A stretch of DNA of 64,000 nt, from assembly GCF_001273775.1 (NCBI RefSeq), contig NZ_CP011801.1, forward strand, positions 3,946,001 to 4,010,000, given 5' to 3'. The notes beneath the pieces are model-generated. The model was not told where the DNA came from. It worked only from the letters and a program-made list of their open reading frames with translations, and did no database searches. A program made the position numbers and the translations under genes. Below, in pieces: positions 50,409-59,114 of the stretch (the stretch's first letter is position 1; every line of letters begins with the position of its first letter). Source of the DNA: Nitrospira moscoviensis (GTDB lineage Bacteria; Nitrospirota; Nitrospiria; Nitrospirales; Nitrospiraceae).

Positions 50409-51233
50409 ATGGATCAGGAGGCGCAAGCGAAATACGGACCGTGGGCCTTGATTACCGGAGCCACGTCAGGAATTGGACGCGAATTGGCTCGCCAACTGGC
50501 ATCCAACCATATTCACATCGTTGCGGTGGGACGGCGCCACGCGCACCTGGACGAACTCGCGACTGAATTGAAGACGGAATTTGGGGTCACTGTGCTCCCT
50601 GTGCCAGCGGATTTACGCGTTCCGGAGGCAATTCAGACGATTGTGTCGTCGACAGAGGGACTCGACATCGGTCTCGTCATTCTCAATGCCGGGGCCGAAC
50701 TCACCGGGAGTTTCGTGCATACCGATGAAACGGCCCATCTCCAGCTCGTGCAGCTCAATGCCGTCGCGCCCATGCAGTTAGCCCAGTACTACGGGCGGCG
50801 CCTTGCCGCGCGAGGTCGAGGCGGGTTGATGTTCGTCTCCAGCTTATTTGCCTATCAAGGCGTGCCATATGTCGCGCATTACGCGGCCACGAAGGCCTAT
50901 CTCCTGAGTCTGGGCGAAGCGTTGCATGTGGAACTCAAGCCGTATGGGGTGGATGTCCTGGTGCTATCGCCTGGTCTCACCAATACGGAGATGACGGCCA
51001 ATATGGACATCGACTTCTCCAAGCTGCCGCTGATCCCTCAGCAGCCACAGCAGGTGGCCGCCGTCGGGCTACAGGCGCTTGGGAAGAAGGCCACGGTCGT
51101 GTCCGGTCTCCTCAATAAGGTGATGGCGTGGGAAAACCGGCTGCTGCCTCGCGCCACACCGGTGTCCTTGCTCGGATTTCTCATCAAGCGGGCGCTCAAG
51201 AGAGGGGCCTGTCCAGAAGGGAAGGTGGCATGA
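50409..51233 (+). CDS. Short-chain dehydrogenase/reductase
   Basis: This 274-residue SDR has the cofactor motif TGATSGIG, NAG in LVILNAGAE, catalytic Ser in FVSSLFAYQ and the YxxxK motif in YAATKAYLL. An Arg after the first strand (VGRRHAH) suggests NADPH use. AAAGGAGGAGATGATAG precedes the start. The substrate is unknown; control by the TetR protein suggests an inducible reactive carbonyl or xenobiotic. The stop overlaps the next start. Confidence 0.88.
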   Translation: MDQEAQAKYGPWALITGATSGIGRELARQLASNHIHIVAVGRRHAHLDELATELKTEFGVTVLPVPADLRVPEAIQTIVSSTEGLDIGLVILNAGAELTGSFVHTDETAHLQLVQLNAVAPMQLAQYYGRRLAARGRGGLMFVSSLFAYQGVPYVAHYAATKAYLLSLGEALHVELKPYGVDVLVLSPGLTNTEMTANMDIDFSKLPLIPQQPQQVAAVGLQALGKKATVVSGLLNKVMAWENRLLPRATPVSLLGFLIKRALKRGACPEGKVA

Positions 51234-51712
51234 TGGAAGTGTTCCGTCGATGGGTCAAAGTCAGTGTTGGAATCAGTCTCCTGGTCGGTGCCAGTCTAAC
51301 TCTAGCGGGACCTGCCGAGTCGGGCCAATTTTACGAGCGACATGGGGTGGCCATCGATGGCTTCGACCCGGTGGCCTATTTCGAAGACCACAAGGCGGTC
51401 AAAGGCTTGCCCTCGCTTTCTCATGTCTATAAAGGATCGACCTTCCTCTTCGCGTCCCCTGCGCATCTCGCCGTCTTTGTGCAGACGCCGGAACGATTCA
51501 CGCCGCAATTCGGTGGATTCTGTGCCTATGGCGTGGCCGAAGGTGTCAAGGCCGCCATCGCTGGTGATATCTGGGAAGTCGTCGAGGGAAAGCTCTATCT
51601 CAATCACGATTCCATGGTGCAAGCGAAATGGAAAACGGGGCGGTCGGCCTTGCTTCGTGCCGCGCAGGCCAAATGGCCTGAGGTCGAGTCGTCTGCCGAT
51701 GTCTATCCCTAG
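51230..51712 (+). CDS. Exported YHS-domain protein
   Basis: This 160-residue protein starts ATGATG at 51230, overlapping the dehydrogenase stop. A signal peptide covers about residues 1-32. The mature part is a YHS domain (VAIDGFDPVAYFEDHKAVKG, FGGFCAYGVAEG) with one Cys. YHS domains often accompany metal-handling and copper systems. It is the second gene of the TetR-controlled run. Confidence 0.82.
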   Translation: MMEVFRRWVKVSVGISLLVGASLTLAGPAESGQFYERHGVAIDGFDPVAYFEDHKAVKGLPSLSHVYKGSTFLFASPAHLAVFVQTPERFTPQFGGFCAYGVAEGVKAAIAGDIWEVVEGKLYLNHDSMVQAKWKTGRSALLRAAQAKWPEVESSADVYP

Positions 51713-51843
51713 CGGATTCTGTCGGGAGCACGTCATCGATGGGGTCAAGTGTATCAAAGGGAGGTGTGCCATGTAATGCGTACGCTGATGAGCAGGAGCC
51801 ATAGGATCATCACACCGTCTATCACAGAAAAGGAAACGCGACC

Positions 51844-52233
51844 ATGAAGAGAATTGGAATCAACGTGCTTCGTGCTGGTGCCATGGGAACTTGGTTGCTC
51901 GCGGCGGCTGTTCTGGGGATACCGCCAGCATCTGGTGCCGAGACCGTACGTGAGGGGGCCGTGACAGAGATCATGACCTATGTCGCGGCGCCGGGGAAAG
52001 AAAAGGCATTCGAGGAGGCCCGGGCAGCCATGTTTAGTTTTCTGAAAACACAACCGGGGTTCGTGTCCGTGACCGGCCGACAGGATCTCAAAGATGCGAA
52101 GGTCCACGTCGATCTGTCCGTGTGGGCCACACGGACGCAATATAATGCGGCGTCTGCGGCATTGCCAGAGACATTGCGGTCGGCGTTCATGGGAACTGTC
52201 TCCGAGTGGAAATATTTTGGATTGACTCAGTAG
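51844..52233 (+). CDS. Exported ABM-domain (dimeric ferredoxin-fold) protein
   Basis: The 129-residue protein has a signal peptide ending near ASGAET. A mature antibiotic-biosynthesis-monooxygenase-like domain follows (TEIMTYVAAPGKEKAFEEAR, QPGFVSVTGRQ, LSVWATRTQYNAA). Such small domains bind haem, quinones or aromatics, or act as monooxygenases. Export is unusual for the family. It follows the YHS gene by 131 bp. Confidence 0.75.
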   Translation: MKRIGINVLRAGAMGTWLLAAAVLGIPPASGAETVREGAVTEIMTYVAAPGKEKAFEEARAAMFSFLKTQPGFVSVTGRQDLKDAKVHVDLSVWATRTQYNAASAALPETLRSAFMGTVSEWKYFGLTQ

Positions 52234-52352
52234 ACGTGGTGTTCGGTTTTGTTCGCGGGGATGAGGGGCGGCCTCACGGCGCGAAGGCGCAGGGGGCCGC
52301 GCCATGGTCTGCAAATAACCTCATGGGTTTCTATCCTGAAAGGAGAGGCACG

Positions 52353-52574
52353 ATGCCACTCGTACAATTGAAAGGGCTCAGTGGGTATCTCAGTCTGGAG
52401 CAGAAGCAGGAACTGATCCGAAAGGTGACGGATGCAATTGTCTCCGTCGAAGGAGAAGGGCTGCGGCCCGTGACGTGGGTCATCGTTGAAGACGTTCCCT
52501 CAGGCCAGTGGGGTGTCGGCGGCTCACCCGTCACGACCGAAGGGCTGAAAAAAATGGCGGCACAAGGCAAGTAA
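52353..52574 (+). CDS. 4-oxalocrotonate tautomerase-like protein
   Basis: The ATG at 52353 follows AAAGGAGAGG and gives MPLVQLKGLSGYLSLEQKQE, with Pro as residue 2, the catalytic Pro-1 after Met removal. The 73-residue length is normal for the family. SVEGEGLRPVTWVIVEDVPS places the fold. It would catalyse enol-keto tautomerisation or a related reaction on an unknown acid. Confidence 0.85.
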   Translation: MPLVQLKGLSGYLSLEQKQELIRKVTDAIVSVEGEGLRPVTWVIVEDVPSGQWGVGGSPVTTEGLKKMAAQGK

Positions 52575-52602
52575 CCGGTTAATACCACGGAGGAGTACCA
52601 TC

Positions 52603-53166
52603 ATGAAGTTTCAGATTCATACGAAGGACACGGCGTCGGAGGCGTCACGCCCGACCCTCGACGCCACCACGAGAAAGTACGGATTTCTTCCCAATTTGTT
52701 TGGCGTCCTGGCAGAATCCCCGACCGCTGTGCAGGCCTATGCCGGAATTAATACAGCGTTGGAACAGAGTGCCCTCTCGCCGGTGGAGCAGCAGGTCGTG
52801 GCCTTGACCGTGAGCACCACCAACGACTGCGCCTATTGTGTCGGGGCCCACTCCACCGTGGCACAGATGGTGCGCATGCCCGAGGACGTGCTCACGGCAT
52901 TGAGAGAACAGCGATCCCTCTCGGATCGGAAGCTCAATGCCCTGCGGACGCTGGTCATGTCGATCCTCCGTCATCGCGGCTGGGTGCCGGAAGAGGATCT
53001 TCAGCGCGTTGTGGCCGCAGGCTATACCCAGCGGCATGTGTTGGATGTCCTCACACTCGTCGCACTGAAGACATTGAGCAATTATGTCAACCACATTGCC
53101 CATACGCCGCTCGATGTCCAGTTTGCCGCGCAATCATGGACGTCGCAGGTTGCCGCGGTCGGCTGA
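52603..53166 (+). CDS. AhpD-like (carboxymuconolactone decarboxylase family) peroxidase-related protein
   Basis: This 187-residue protein has the AhpD signature C76-AY-C79-VGA-H83, with a full proton-relay context (SPVEQQVVALTVSTTNDCAY). The N-terminal KYGFLPNLFGVLAESPTAVQ is typical of the long form. It is likely a thiol peroxidase or alkylhydroperoxidase-type enzyme. A related gene lies at 56484. It ends the same-direction run that starts with the TetR-controlled dehydrogenase. Confidence 0.88.
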   Translation: MKFQIHTKDTASEASRPTLDATTRKYGFLPNLFGVLAESPTAVQAYAGINTALEQSALSPVEQQVVALTVSTTNDCAYCVGAHSTVAQMVRMPEDVLTALREQRSLSDRKLNALRTLVMSILRHRGWVPEEDLQRVVAAGYTQRHVLDVLTLVALKTLSNYVNHIAHTPLDVQFAAQSWTSQVAAVG

Positions 53167-53374
53167 CACAGCCTTTCATCTGATTGCATCCGACGCGAAT
53201 GATGGAGGGGCCTGCGCAGACAGAGACGCAGACCCCTCCAGGACGTCCGGAGATGTGTCGTTGCACTCTATGCAGGCGATGAGTTGAAGCTTCGCAACGC
53301 TGTCTCCCCACTCACTGCTGTCGGACGGTTTCAGCAGGCGTTCGCGCACGCACGCGCCGATCGGAGTCGATTGG

Positions 53375-54142
53375 CTAGTTCCGGCCCGCCATGACACCGC
53401 CATCGACATCCCAAATAGCCCCCGTCACCCATTGGGCGTCATCGCTCAGCAGAAAGGTGATGGCCTTTGCCACATCTTCCACGGTGCCAATCCGGCCAAT
53501 CGGATGAAAGCTATTGAACGTGGCGAGTGTCTCGTCCATGTCCTGCGGATCAATGAAGGCCTGATAAATGGGCGTCTTGACCACTGCCGGCGACACGGCG
53601 TTGACCCGAATGTTGTAGCCGGCCAGCTCCATCGCCATATGTTGCGTGAGGGCATGCAGCCCAGCCTTCGCCATGGAATACGCAGAGGAAGGGGTCGCTT
53701 TGATGGCCTGTTTCGCCCACATCGATCCAATATGCACGATGGAGCCGCCACCGTTTGCGGCCATGTTCTTTGCGACGGCCTGTGAAATGAAAAAGAGGGC
53801 TCGGTTGAGATCCAGATAGGCGTCATAGTCTTTGGCTGTATGGTCAAGAAACGGCGTCGGCTTGAAATAGCCTGCGGCATTGACCAAGTACGTGATGTGG
53901 CGGCTATGGTCCTCGGCAAACGCAATGATGCGTTGGATGTCATTCGATTCGTACAAGTTGGCTTGAAGCGTTTCAACTGTGCCAAGCGAAGACAGTTCGC
54001 GTTGAGCCGTCTCCAGCTTTCCCGGTGAGTTGCCCGCAATCACCGTTGTGACGTCCCGAGCGAGCAAGAGCCGTGCGGTAGCGAGGCCTATTCCGCTGGA
54101 GCCGCCGACGATCAGGGCGAGTGGCTGATTAGCGCGTTGCAT
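53375..54142 (-). CDS. Short-chain dehydrogenase/reductase, divergent from hxlR-type gene
   Basis: This 255-residue SDR has the cofactor motif GGSSGIG, NAAG in LVNAAGYF, catalytic Ser in HIGSMWAKQ and Tyr/Lys in YSMAKAGLH. The C-terminus WDVDGGVMAG is typical of classical SDRs. Its promoter faces the HxlR-type regulator at 54262, 119 bp away, which is the usual arrangement of an HxlR repressor and its redox-responsive target. Substrate unknown. Confidence 0.9.
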   Translation of the reverse strand: MQRANQPLALIVGGSSGIGLATARLLLARDVTTVIAGNSPGKLETAQRELSSLGTVETLQANLYESNDIQRIIAFAEDHSRHITYLVNAAGYFKPTPFLDHTAKDYDAYLDLNRALFFISQAVAKNMAANGGGSIVHIGSMWAKQAIKATPSSAYSMAKAGLHALTQHMAMELAGYNIRVNAVSPAVVKTPIYQAFIDPQDMDETLATFNSFHPIGRIGTVEDVAKAITFLLSDDAQWVTGAIWDVDGGVMAGRN

Positions 54143-54261
54143 GAGAGCACCTCCTTACGTTAAAAGAGCGAACACAATCGTGTGAGGGCAGTCTATGACG
54201 CGCTCAGACCGAGTCCAAGCAGGTACCATGTGGTTCAGTAGGCACTAAGCGGTACATCTTG

Positions 54262-54603
54262 ATGGAAAGACAGGCGAAAATATTTTCCCGGCGATCCGCG
54301 CCGGAACAGGGCGCTCGAATGGTGGAGACCATTTATGGGTGCAAATGGTCGCTGACGGTCTATCAGCTCCTGGCCAACGGTATTAAACGGCCGGGAGAGA
54401 TGGTTCGTAGCGTGGAGGGCCTGACGACCAAAGTGCTCAACGAATGTCTTCGCAAGAACGTGGCGTTTGGCATCATCGAACGCATCGCGTACAACGAAAT
54501 CCCTCCCCGCGTAGAGTATGTGGTCACGCCGTTCGGCAGAAAATTCATCCGTATCCTGGACGACCTGGACAAGCTGCAGAAGGAAATAGAATTCGACCGC
54601 TGA
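54262..54603 (+). CDS. HxlR-family transcriptional regulator
   Basis: The 113-residue winged-helix protein starts at the ATG at 54262; a TTG at 54259 is adjacent. YGCKWSLTVYQLLANGIKRP holds the N-terminal Cys (C27) that senses electrophiles or disulfide stress in this family. LTTKVLNECLRKNVAFGIIE is the recognition region. It lies back to back with the dehydrogenase at 53375 and likely controls it and itself. Confidence 0.88.
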   Translation: MERQAKIFSRRSAPEQGARMVETIYGCKWSLTVYQLLANGIKRPGEMVRSVEGLTTKVLNECLRKNVAFGIIERIAYNEIPPRVEYVVTPFGRKFIRILDDLDKLQKEIEFDR

Positions 54604-54673
54604 CAGACGCCTCAGTGCATGAGACGTCTGCGCATGTCTGGACGCGCCGGCGAGCGGCGATGGGATTGCGCGG

Positions 54674-56271
54674 TTAAGAATCCACCTTGCCCTTCTTGAT
54701 CCGCAGCGCCTTGATCCGCGATGCAAGCGTGGTCGGTTTCATGCCCAACAAGACGGCCGCACCGTCCGAGCCAAAGATCTTGCCTTTTGTGAGCCGCAAG
54801 GCCTGCACAATGTTCTCCCGCTCTTGGCGTTTCAGTTCTTCTCGGGTGGTTAGCCGCACTGCCGAAGAGATCGACGGTAATAGGGTACTGCTCTCGCGCG
54901 ACGGCGTGGGTTGAAGGTGAATACGCAGGGAACTGCCTTGAGAGAGGATGACCGCGCGCTTCACGACGTTTTGCAGTTCTCGCACATTGCCTGGCCAGTC
55001 GTGGGCGGCCAGCTGGTTCAGCACCGCCTGGGTAATGCGTGGCACTCGGCGATTCATTCGCCGGGCGCTCTGAGTGATGAAATGCAGCGCCAGCTTCGGG
55101 ATGTCCTCACGGCGTTCACGGAGCGGCGGAATGTGGACCGGGAACACGCTGAGACGATAGTAGAGGTCTTCTCGAAAATGACCGGCTTCGACCTCGCGTT
55201 TAAGGTCGCGATTGGTCGCCGCGACGATCCGGACATCCACTGTCCGTGTGCGCGTATCGCCAACGCGTTCGAATTCTCCCTCCTGAAGTACACGCAGTAG
55301 CTTCGCCTGCATCGCCAGCGGCACTTCCCCGATTTCGTCGAGAAAGAGCGTCCCGCGATCAGCCACTTCGAAACGGCCCGGTCGATCCGCGAGCGCACCG
55401 GTGAAGGCCCCTTCACATGGCCGAAGAACTCACTCTCGAACAAAGCATCAGGCACGGCACTGCAATTCACCTTGATCAACGCCCGGCCTTGGCGCGGGCT
55501 GCGGTCATGGATCGCACGGGCCACGAGCTCCTTGCCCGTGCCGCTCTCACCGGTGATCAGCACCGCGGCATCGGTCGGCGCGACCAGCTGGACTTGACGT
55601 AAGACGTGCTGGAGCGCTTGGCTCTCTCCGATGAATTCTCCCATCCCAAGGGCAGCAGTGACCTCCTCGCGCAGATAGAGGTTCTCCTCTTCCAGACGGG
55701 TGCGCAGCAGGCTGATCTCATCGAACGCTCGAGCGTTCGCGATGCTGACCGCCGCGTAATCGGCGAATATGCGCAGCCACTCGAAGGCTTCCTCGTCGAG
55801 CAAGCCGCGGTCGAAGAGCGCCAGCACTCCGAGGACATCATCCCGGAAAATCAAGGGCTGCGCCGCGAAGGTCCGGACTCCCTCGTGCACGAACCAGGCA
55901 GAATCAGCGATCCACTCCTCATCACCGCGAAGTCCAGCCAGCCGGAGCGGCTCGCCCGTCGCAGCCACACGCCCAATTTTTCGCTCTCCCATGGGAAACC
56001 GATGAAAGGCGCCATCCAGGCGGCCGTAGTCGGCCTGCGGATCACGCGGCACCCCAGCGCTGGCGACGAGGTGCAACCACCGGCTGTGGTCGGAAGCATC
56101 GTCCCGGCCGCGACACACTTTGCAGAGGTAGTTGGGGGTCGCGAGCCAAATCCGCGTCAGCACCGTGTTCGGACATTGGGCAATGCCGTCGGTAATCGTG
56201 CGCAGCACCGCATCAAGCCCGCGTTGTTGAGCAGTGGAGACCATCACTTGTGGGAGTTTGCGGGGATCCAT
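54674..56271 (-). pseudogene. Sigma-54-dependent activator (GAF-AAA+-Fis), frameshifted
   Basis: The N-terminal frame starts at 56271 with a GAF-type sensor domain (about residues 15-185). The AAA+ domain follows with Walker A GESGTGKE, up to ESEFFGHVKG. The frame should continue with the GAFTGA loop, but a missing C in the run at 55408-55411 shifts it. The other frame carries the rest: Walker B GTLFLDEIGE, DVRIVAATNRDL and a Fis HTH (GAAVLLGMKPTTLASRIKAL), ending at 54674. With one base restored it would be a single protein of about 530 residues. It diverges from the sigma-54-type promoter at 56409, which it probably activates. Confidence 0.82.
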
Positions 56272-56307
56272 TGATGGTTACAGGCTACGAGATTTCATGC
56301 ATACATG

Positions 56308-56340
56308 CAACGACTATTCGTAATATACGAATAGTCGTTG
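56308..56340. promoter_or_regulatory. 33-bp palindrome, candidate activator site (UAS)
   Basis: Two perfect 15-bp arms (left CAACGACTATTCGTA, right its reverse complement) flank a 3-bp centre ATA. It lies 36 bp upstream of the activator start, and its centre is about 109 bp upstream of the expected transcription start of the sigma-54 promoter. That is the normal distance for an enhancer of a sigma-54 activator. Confidence 0.75.
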
Positions 56341-56408
56341 CTACTTCCAGCCGAGATAAATCAACTAAATCACTGTATTTTCAATATCTTACTACGCGTA
56401 TCCGATCA

Positions 56409-56422
56409 GGCACGCCATCTGC
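56409..56422 (+). promoter_or_regulatory. Sigma-54 (-24/-12) promoter of the 56.5-60.8 kb gene run
   Basis: GGCACGCCATCTGC gives GG (56409-56410) and GC (56421-56422) with 10 bp between them, the fixed spacing of RpoN promoters. GGCACG matches the -24 block fully apart from the preceding base, and CTGC is one base from TTGC. It is 61 bp upstream of the ATG at 56484. Confidence 0.72.
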
Positions 56423-56483
56423 TCTAGCGATGGTTATTCAACGCGGCTGTAACCAATCAGATCCATTCACAAAGGAGGACCGT

Positions 56484-57053
56484 ATGAATCGCATCGCACA
56501 TCTCGACCCCCAGACCACCATCGGGCCGGCCAAGGCGCTCTTTGAGGGCGTCCAGAAAAAGTTAGGTGTGGTCCCGAATCTCTTTCGAGTCTTGGGCAAC
56601 GCTCCGGCTGCGCTCCAAGGCTACCTCAGCTTCAACGCCGCGCTTGCGGACGGAAGCTTGAGCCCGAAGGTCCGTGAACTGATCGCGCTCGCGGTCGCCG
56701 AGACCAATCAATGCGCCTACTGCCTCAGCGCCCACACATTCATCGGCGGCAAGCTGGGGCTGGCCCAGCAGGACCTCGCCGATGCCCGGCAAGCCAACGC
56801 GGCTGATCCACGAACCGATGCCATTCTCAAACTGGCGCGCCATATCGTCGTGCAGCGCGGGGAGCTCGGGGCCCCAGAGCTTGAACAGGCGCGTACGGCC
56901 GGGCTGACCGATGGCGAGATCATCGAGACGGTAGCCCATGTCGCGCTGAATATCTTCAGCAACTACGTCAACCATATCGCTGGCACTGTCATCGACTTTC
57001 CGGAGGTCACACTCACGCACGGGTGTGCCACCTCTTCTTGCGCCTGCGGCTAG
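56484..57053 (+). CDS. AhpD-like (carboxymuconolactone decarboxylase family) peroxidase-related protein
   Basis: The ATG at 56484 follows AAAGGAGG and gives 189 residues. The AhpD motif C77-AY-C80-LSA-H84 lies in VAETNQCAYCLSAHTFIGGK. KKLGVVPNLFRVLGNAPAAL and FSNYVNHIAGTVIDFP are typical. It ends in a Cys-rich tail (CATSSCACG), which may bind metal or thiols. It is first behind the sigma-54 promoter and a paralogue of the gene at 52603. Confidence 0.9.
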   Translation: MNRIAHLDPQTTIGPAKALFEGVQKKLGVVPNLFRVLGNAPAALQGYLSFNAALADGSLSPKVRELIALAVAETNQCAYCLSAHTFIGGKLGLAQQDLADARQANAADPRTDAILKLARHIVVQRGELGAPELEQARTAGLTDGEIIETVAHVALNIFSNYVNHIAGTVIDFPEVTLTHGCATSSCACG

Positions 57054-57116
57054 AGGCGGAAGGCGCGGGGCGTTTCTAAGGAATGGCCTATATCAATGCA
57101 GAGAAAGGATGCCATC

Positions 57117-57923
57117 ATGACCAAAAAAATTATTCGTTCAATCATTGTGTCCCTCACGGCTGTTGTCGTGAGTCTCCCCCTGACATCAGCCGTGTATGCG
57201 CAGGACCCCAAACCGACCGTGTCGCACTATGCCGGACCACGGGAGGATGCGCCGGTTCCTCGTCCCGGCCTGACACTCAAGAAGGGTCGGGTGGCCGTGG
57301 TGGTCACCGATCCCCAAAACGATTTCCTCAGCCCTAAGGGAGTGGCCTGGGGCGTGGTCGGTCAGAGTGTGCAGGAGAACCACACGGTCGAGAACATTGA
57401 AAGTCTCTTCAAAACCGCCAGAGCGAGCGGCGTGCCGGTCTTCGTCAGCCCGCACTATTACTATCCGCATGACCACCAGTGGAAGTTCGGTGGCGCGCTG
57501 GAAGTGCTCATGCACAACATCGGCATGTTCGATCGTAAGGGGGCGTTGACGCAGGAGGGATTTGCCGGATCGGGCGCCGACTGGCTGGATCGCTACAAAC
57601 CCTATATTGAAGACGGCCGTACGATCGTGACCAGCCCGCACAAAGTGTTCGGGCCCGAGACGAACGATCTGATTCTGCAACTCCGCAAAGCCGATATCAG
57701 CCAAGTGATCCTCGCCGGGATGTCGGCCAATCTCTGCACAGAATCGCATCTGCGCGAGCTGCTGGAGCAGGGATTCGAAGTCGTGGTGGTCACCGATGCC
57801 ACGGCGGCCGCCAAGCTGCCGGGGTTCGACGGCTATGAAGCGGCGTTTGTGAACTTCCGCTTGATCGCGAGTGATGTGTGGAGCACAGCGCAGACGGTCA
57901 AGATTCTCTCGGCGATGAAGTAA
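57117..57923 (+). CDS. Exported isochorismatase-like cysteine hydrolase
   Basis: The ATG at 57117 follows AGAAAGGA and gives 268 residues. Residues 1-29 form a signal peptide ending VYAQDP. The isochorismatase/nicotinamidase-fold catalytic set is complete: D65 (VVVTDPQNDF), K176 (SPHKVFGP) and C207 (MSANLCTESHLREL). Members hydrolyse amides, ureas or ring C-N bonds. Export to the periplasm is unusual in the family and fits the solute-binding protein downstream. Confidence 0.88.
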   Translation: MTKKIIRSIIVSLTAVVVSLPLTSAVYAQDPKPTVSHYAGPREDAPVPRPGLTLKKGRVAVVVTDPQNDFLSPKGVAWGVVGQSVQENHTVENIESLFKTARASGVPVFVSPHYYYPHDHQWKFGGALEVLMHNIGMFDRKGALTQEGFAGSGADWLDRYKPYIEDGRTIVTSPHKVFGPETNDLILQLRKADISQVILAGMSANLCTESHLRELLEQGFEVVVVTDATAAAKLPGFDGYEAAFVNFRLIASDVWSTAQTVKILSAMK

Positions 57924-57967
57924 TGATTCGCCGTCATCGTTTCACTATCTTTAACCAAGGAGACCCC

Positions 57968-58342
57968 ATGAAAACAGCCATCATTATCATGTCCGATCCG
58001 AAGAGCGGCTCAGAGGAAGCACTCGGCCGGGTTTTTAACGCACTGGCGGTCGCAGCCGAAAGCAAACAGAAGGGGGATGAGGTGGCCGTGGTGTTCAACG
58101 GCGCCGGCACGCGGTGGCCGGCGGAACTCACGAAGCTGACCCACCCAGCCAACGGCCTCTATAACGCGGTGCGTGATGTCGTGCAGGGTGCCTCCTGCGG
58201 ATGCGCGGATGTCTTTGGAGCCAAGGACGGTGTGGAGGCGTGCGGTGTGCCGCTGAAGAAGGACAATGCCCTCGCCGGGACATCCGGCCTCTTGAGCCTG
58301 CGCCAGTATATGGTGGACGGGTGGAAAACGATCGTATTTTGA
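57968..58342 (+). CDS. DsrE-family protein (cytoplasmic)
   Basis: The ATG at 57968 follows AAGGAGACCCC and gives 124 residues. The layout matches the DsrE paralogue at 46896, with GRVFNALAVAAE, VVFNGAGTRWPAEL and VEACGVPL; GASCGCADVFG has further cysteines. Probable sulfur-relay or thiol-redox role. Third gene behind the sigma-54 promoter. A strong hairpin follows after its stop. Confidence 0.85.
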   Translation: MKTAIIIMSDPKSGSEEALGRVFNALAVAAESKQKGDEVAVVFNGAGTRWPAELTKLTHPANGLYNAVRDVVQGASCGCADVFGAKDGVEACGVPLKKDNALAGTSGLLSLRQYMVDGWKTIVF

Positions 58343-58356
58343 GACTCCCTCATTGA

Positions 58357-58384
58357 GGCGGCCAGGAGTCCACTCCTGGCCGCC
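58357..58384 (+). terminator. Strong intergenic hairpin after the DsrE gene
   Basis: GGCGGCCAGGAG (58357-58368) and CTCCTGGCCGCC (58373-58384) form a perfect 12-bp G/C-rich stem with a 4-base loop TCCA. No T-run follows, so it is more likely an RNA-stabilising or attenuating hairpin inside the operon than a full terminator. It splits the run after the third gene. Confidence 0.65.
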
Positions 58385-58414
58385 AGAGGGCTGACGCGTG
58401 CAAGGGGTACCACG

Positions 58415-59014
58415 ATGGCAACGAAATATCTCGATCTGACATTTACGGATTCGGTGCGCCGTGCGCAGCAGCAATATTACGGACGAGCGGGCGTGATCAC
58501 CGGCGCACCCGAACGGGACCCGCTCAGCCAGGCCGAGGCCGAGTTCATTGCGGCGCGAGACAGCTTCTACCTGGGGTCCATCAGCGAAAGCGGATGGCCC
58601 TACATCCAGCATCGCGGGGGGACTCAGGGGTTTTTGCGCGTCATCGACGACACGACTCTGGCGTTCGCCGATTACAAAGGAAATCGGCAATTGCTCACAA
58701 CCGGCAACGTGTCCGTGAACGACCGCGTCGCGCTGTTTCTCATGGACTACAAGAATCGCGCACGGCTGAAAATCCTTGGTCATGCCCGCGTCGAGGACGC
58801 CCGTTTCCATCCGGAACTCGTCGCGCAGATCGCCGATTCGAACATGCGGTCGAGCGTGGAGCGCCTGGTCTTCATCGACATCGTGTCGTTCGACTGGAAC
58901 TGCCCCAAGTACATCACGCCCCGCTACTCGATTGGTGAGGTCGAAGAACTGGCAGAACCGCTGCGAAAGCGGATAGCCGAACTTGAGGCGCAACTGCGCG
59001 CCTATAGCAAATGA
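58415..59014 (+). CDS. Pyridoxamine 5'-phosphate oxidase-family flavoprotein
   Basis: This 199-residue protein has a split-barrel FMN-binding fold (FYLGSISESGWPYIQHRGGT; TLAFADYKGNRQLLTTGN; NDRVALFLMDYKNRARLKIL; GHARV). The C-terminal helix is charged. The family includes FMN- or F420-dependent reductases of nitro compounds, haem or quinones. It lacks clear specificity for pyridoxamine phosphate. It follows the hairpin and has no close promoter of its own. Confidence 0.85.
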   Translation: MATKYLDLTFTDSVRRAQQQYYGRAGVITGAPERDPLSQAEAEFIAARDSFYLGSISESGWPYIQHRGGTQGFLRVIDDTTLAFADYKGNRQLLTTGNVSVNDRVALFLMDYKNRARLKILGHARVEDARFHPELVAQIADSNMRSSVERLVFIDIVSFDWNCPKYITPRYSIGEVEELAEPLRKRIAELEAQLRAYSK

Positions 59015-59114
59015 ACGGCTCCAGCGCGACACCCCGCTTGCGATACGGGCGGATTGGCATATGCAGATTCCGGCATGCGCACACAACCGCGTCTCACAAC
59101 CAGAGAGGTGACCC

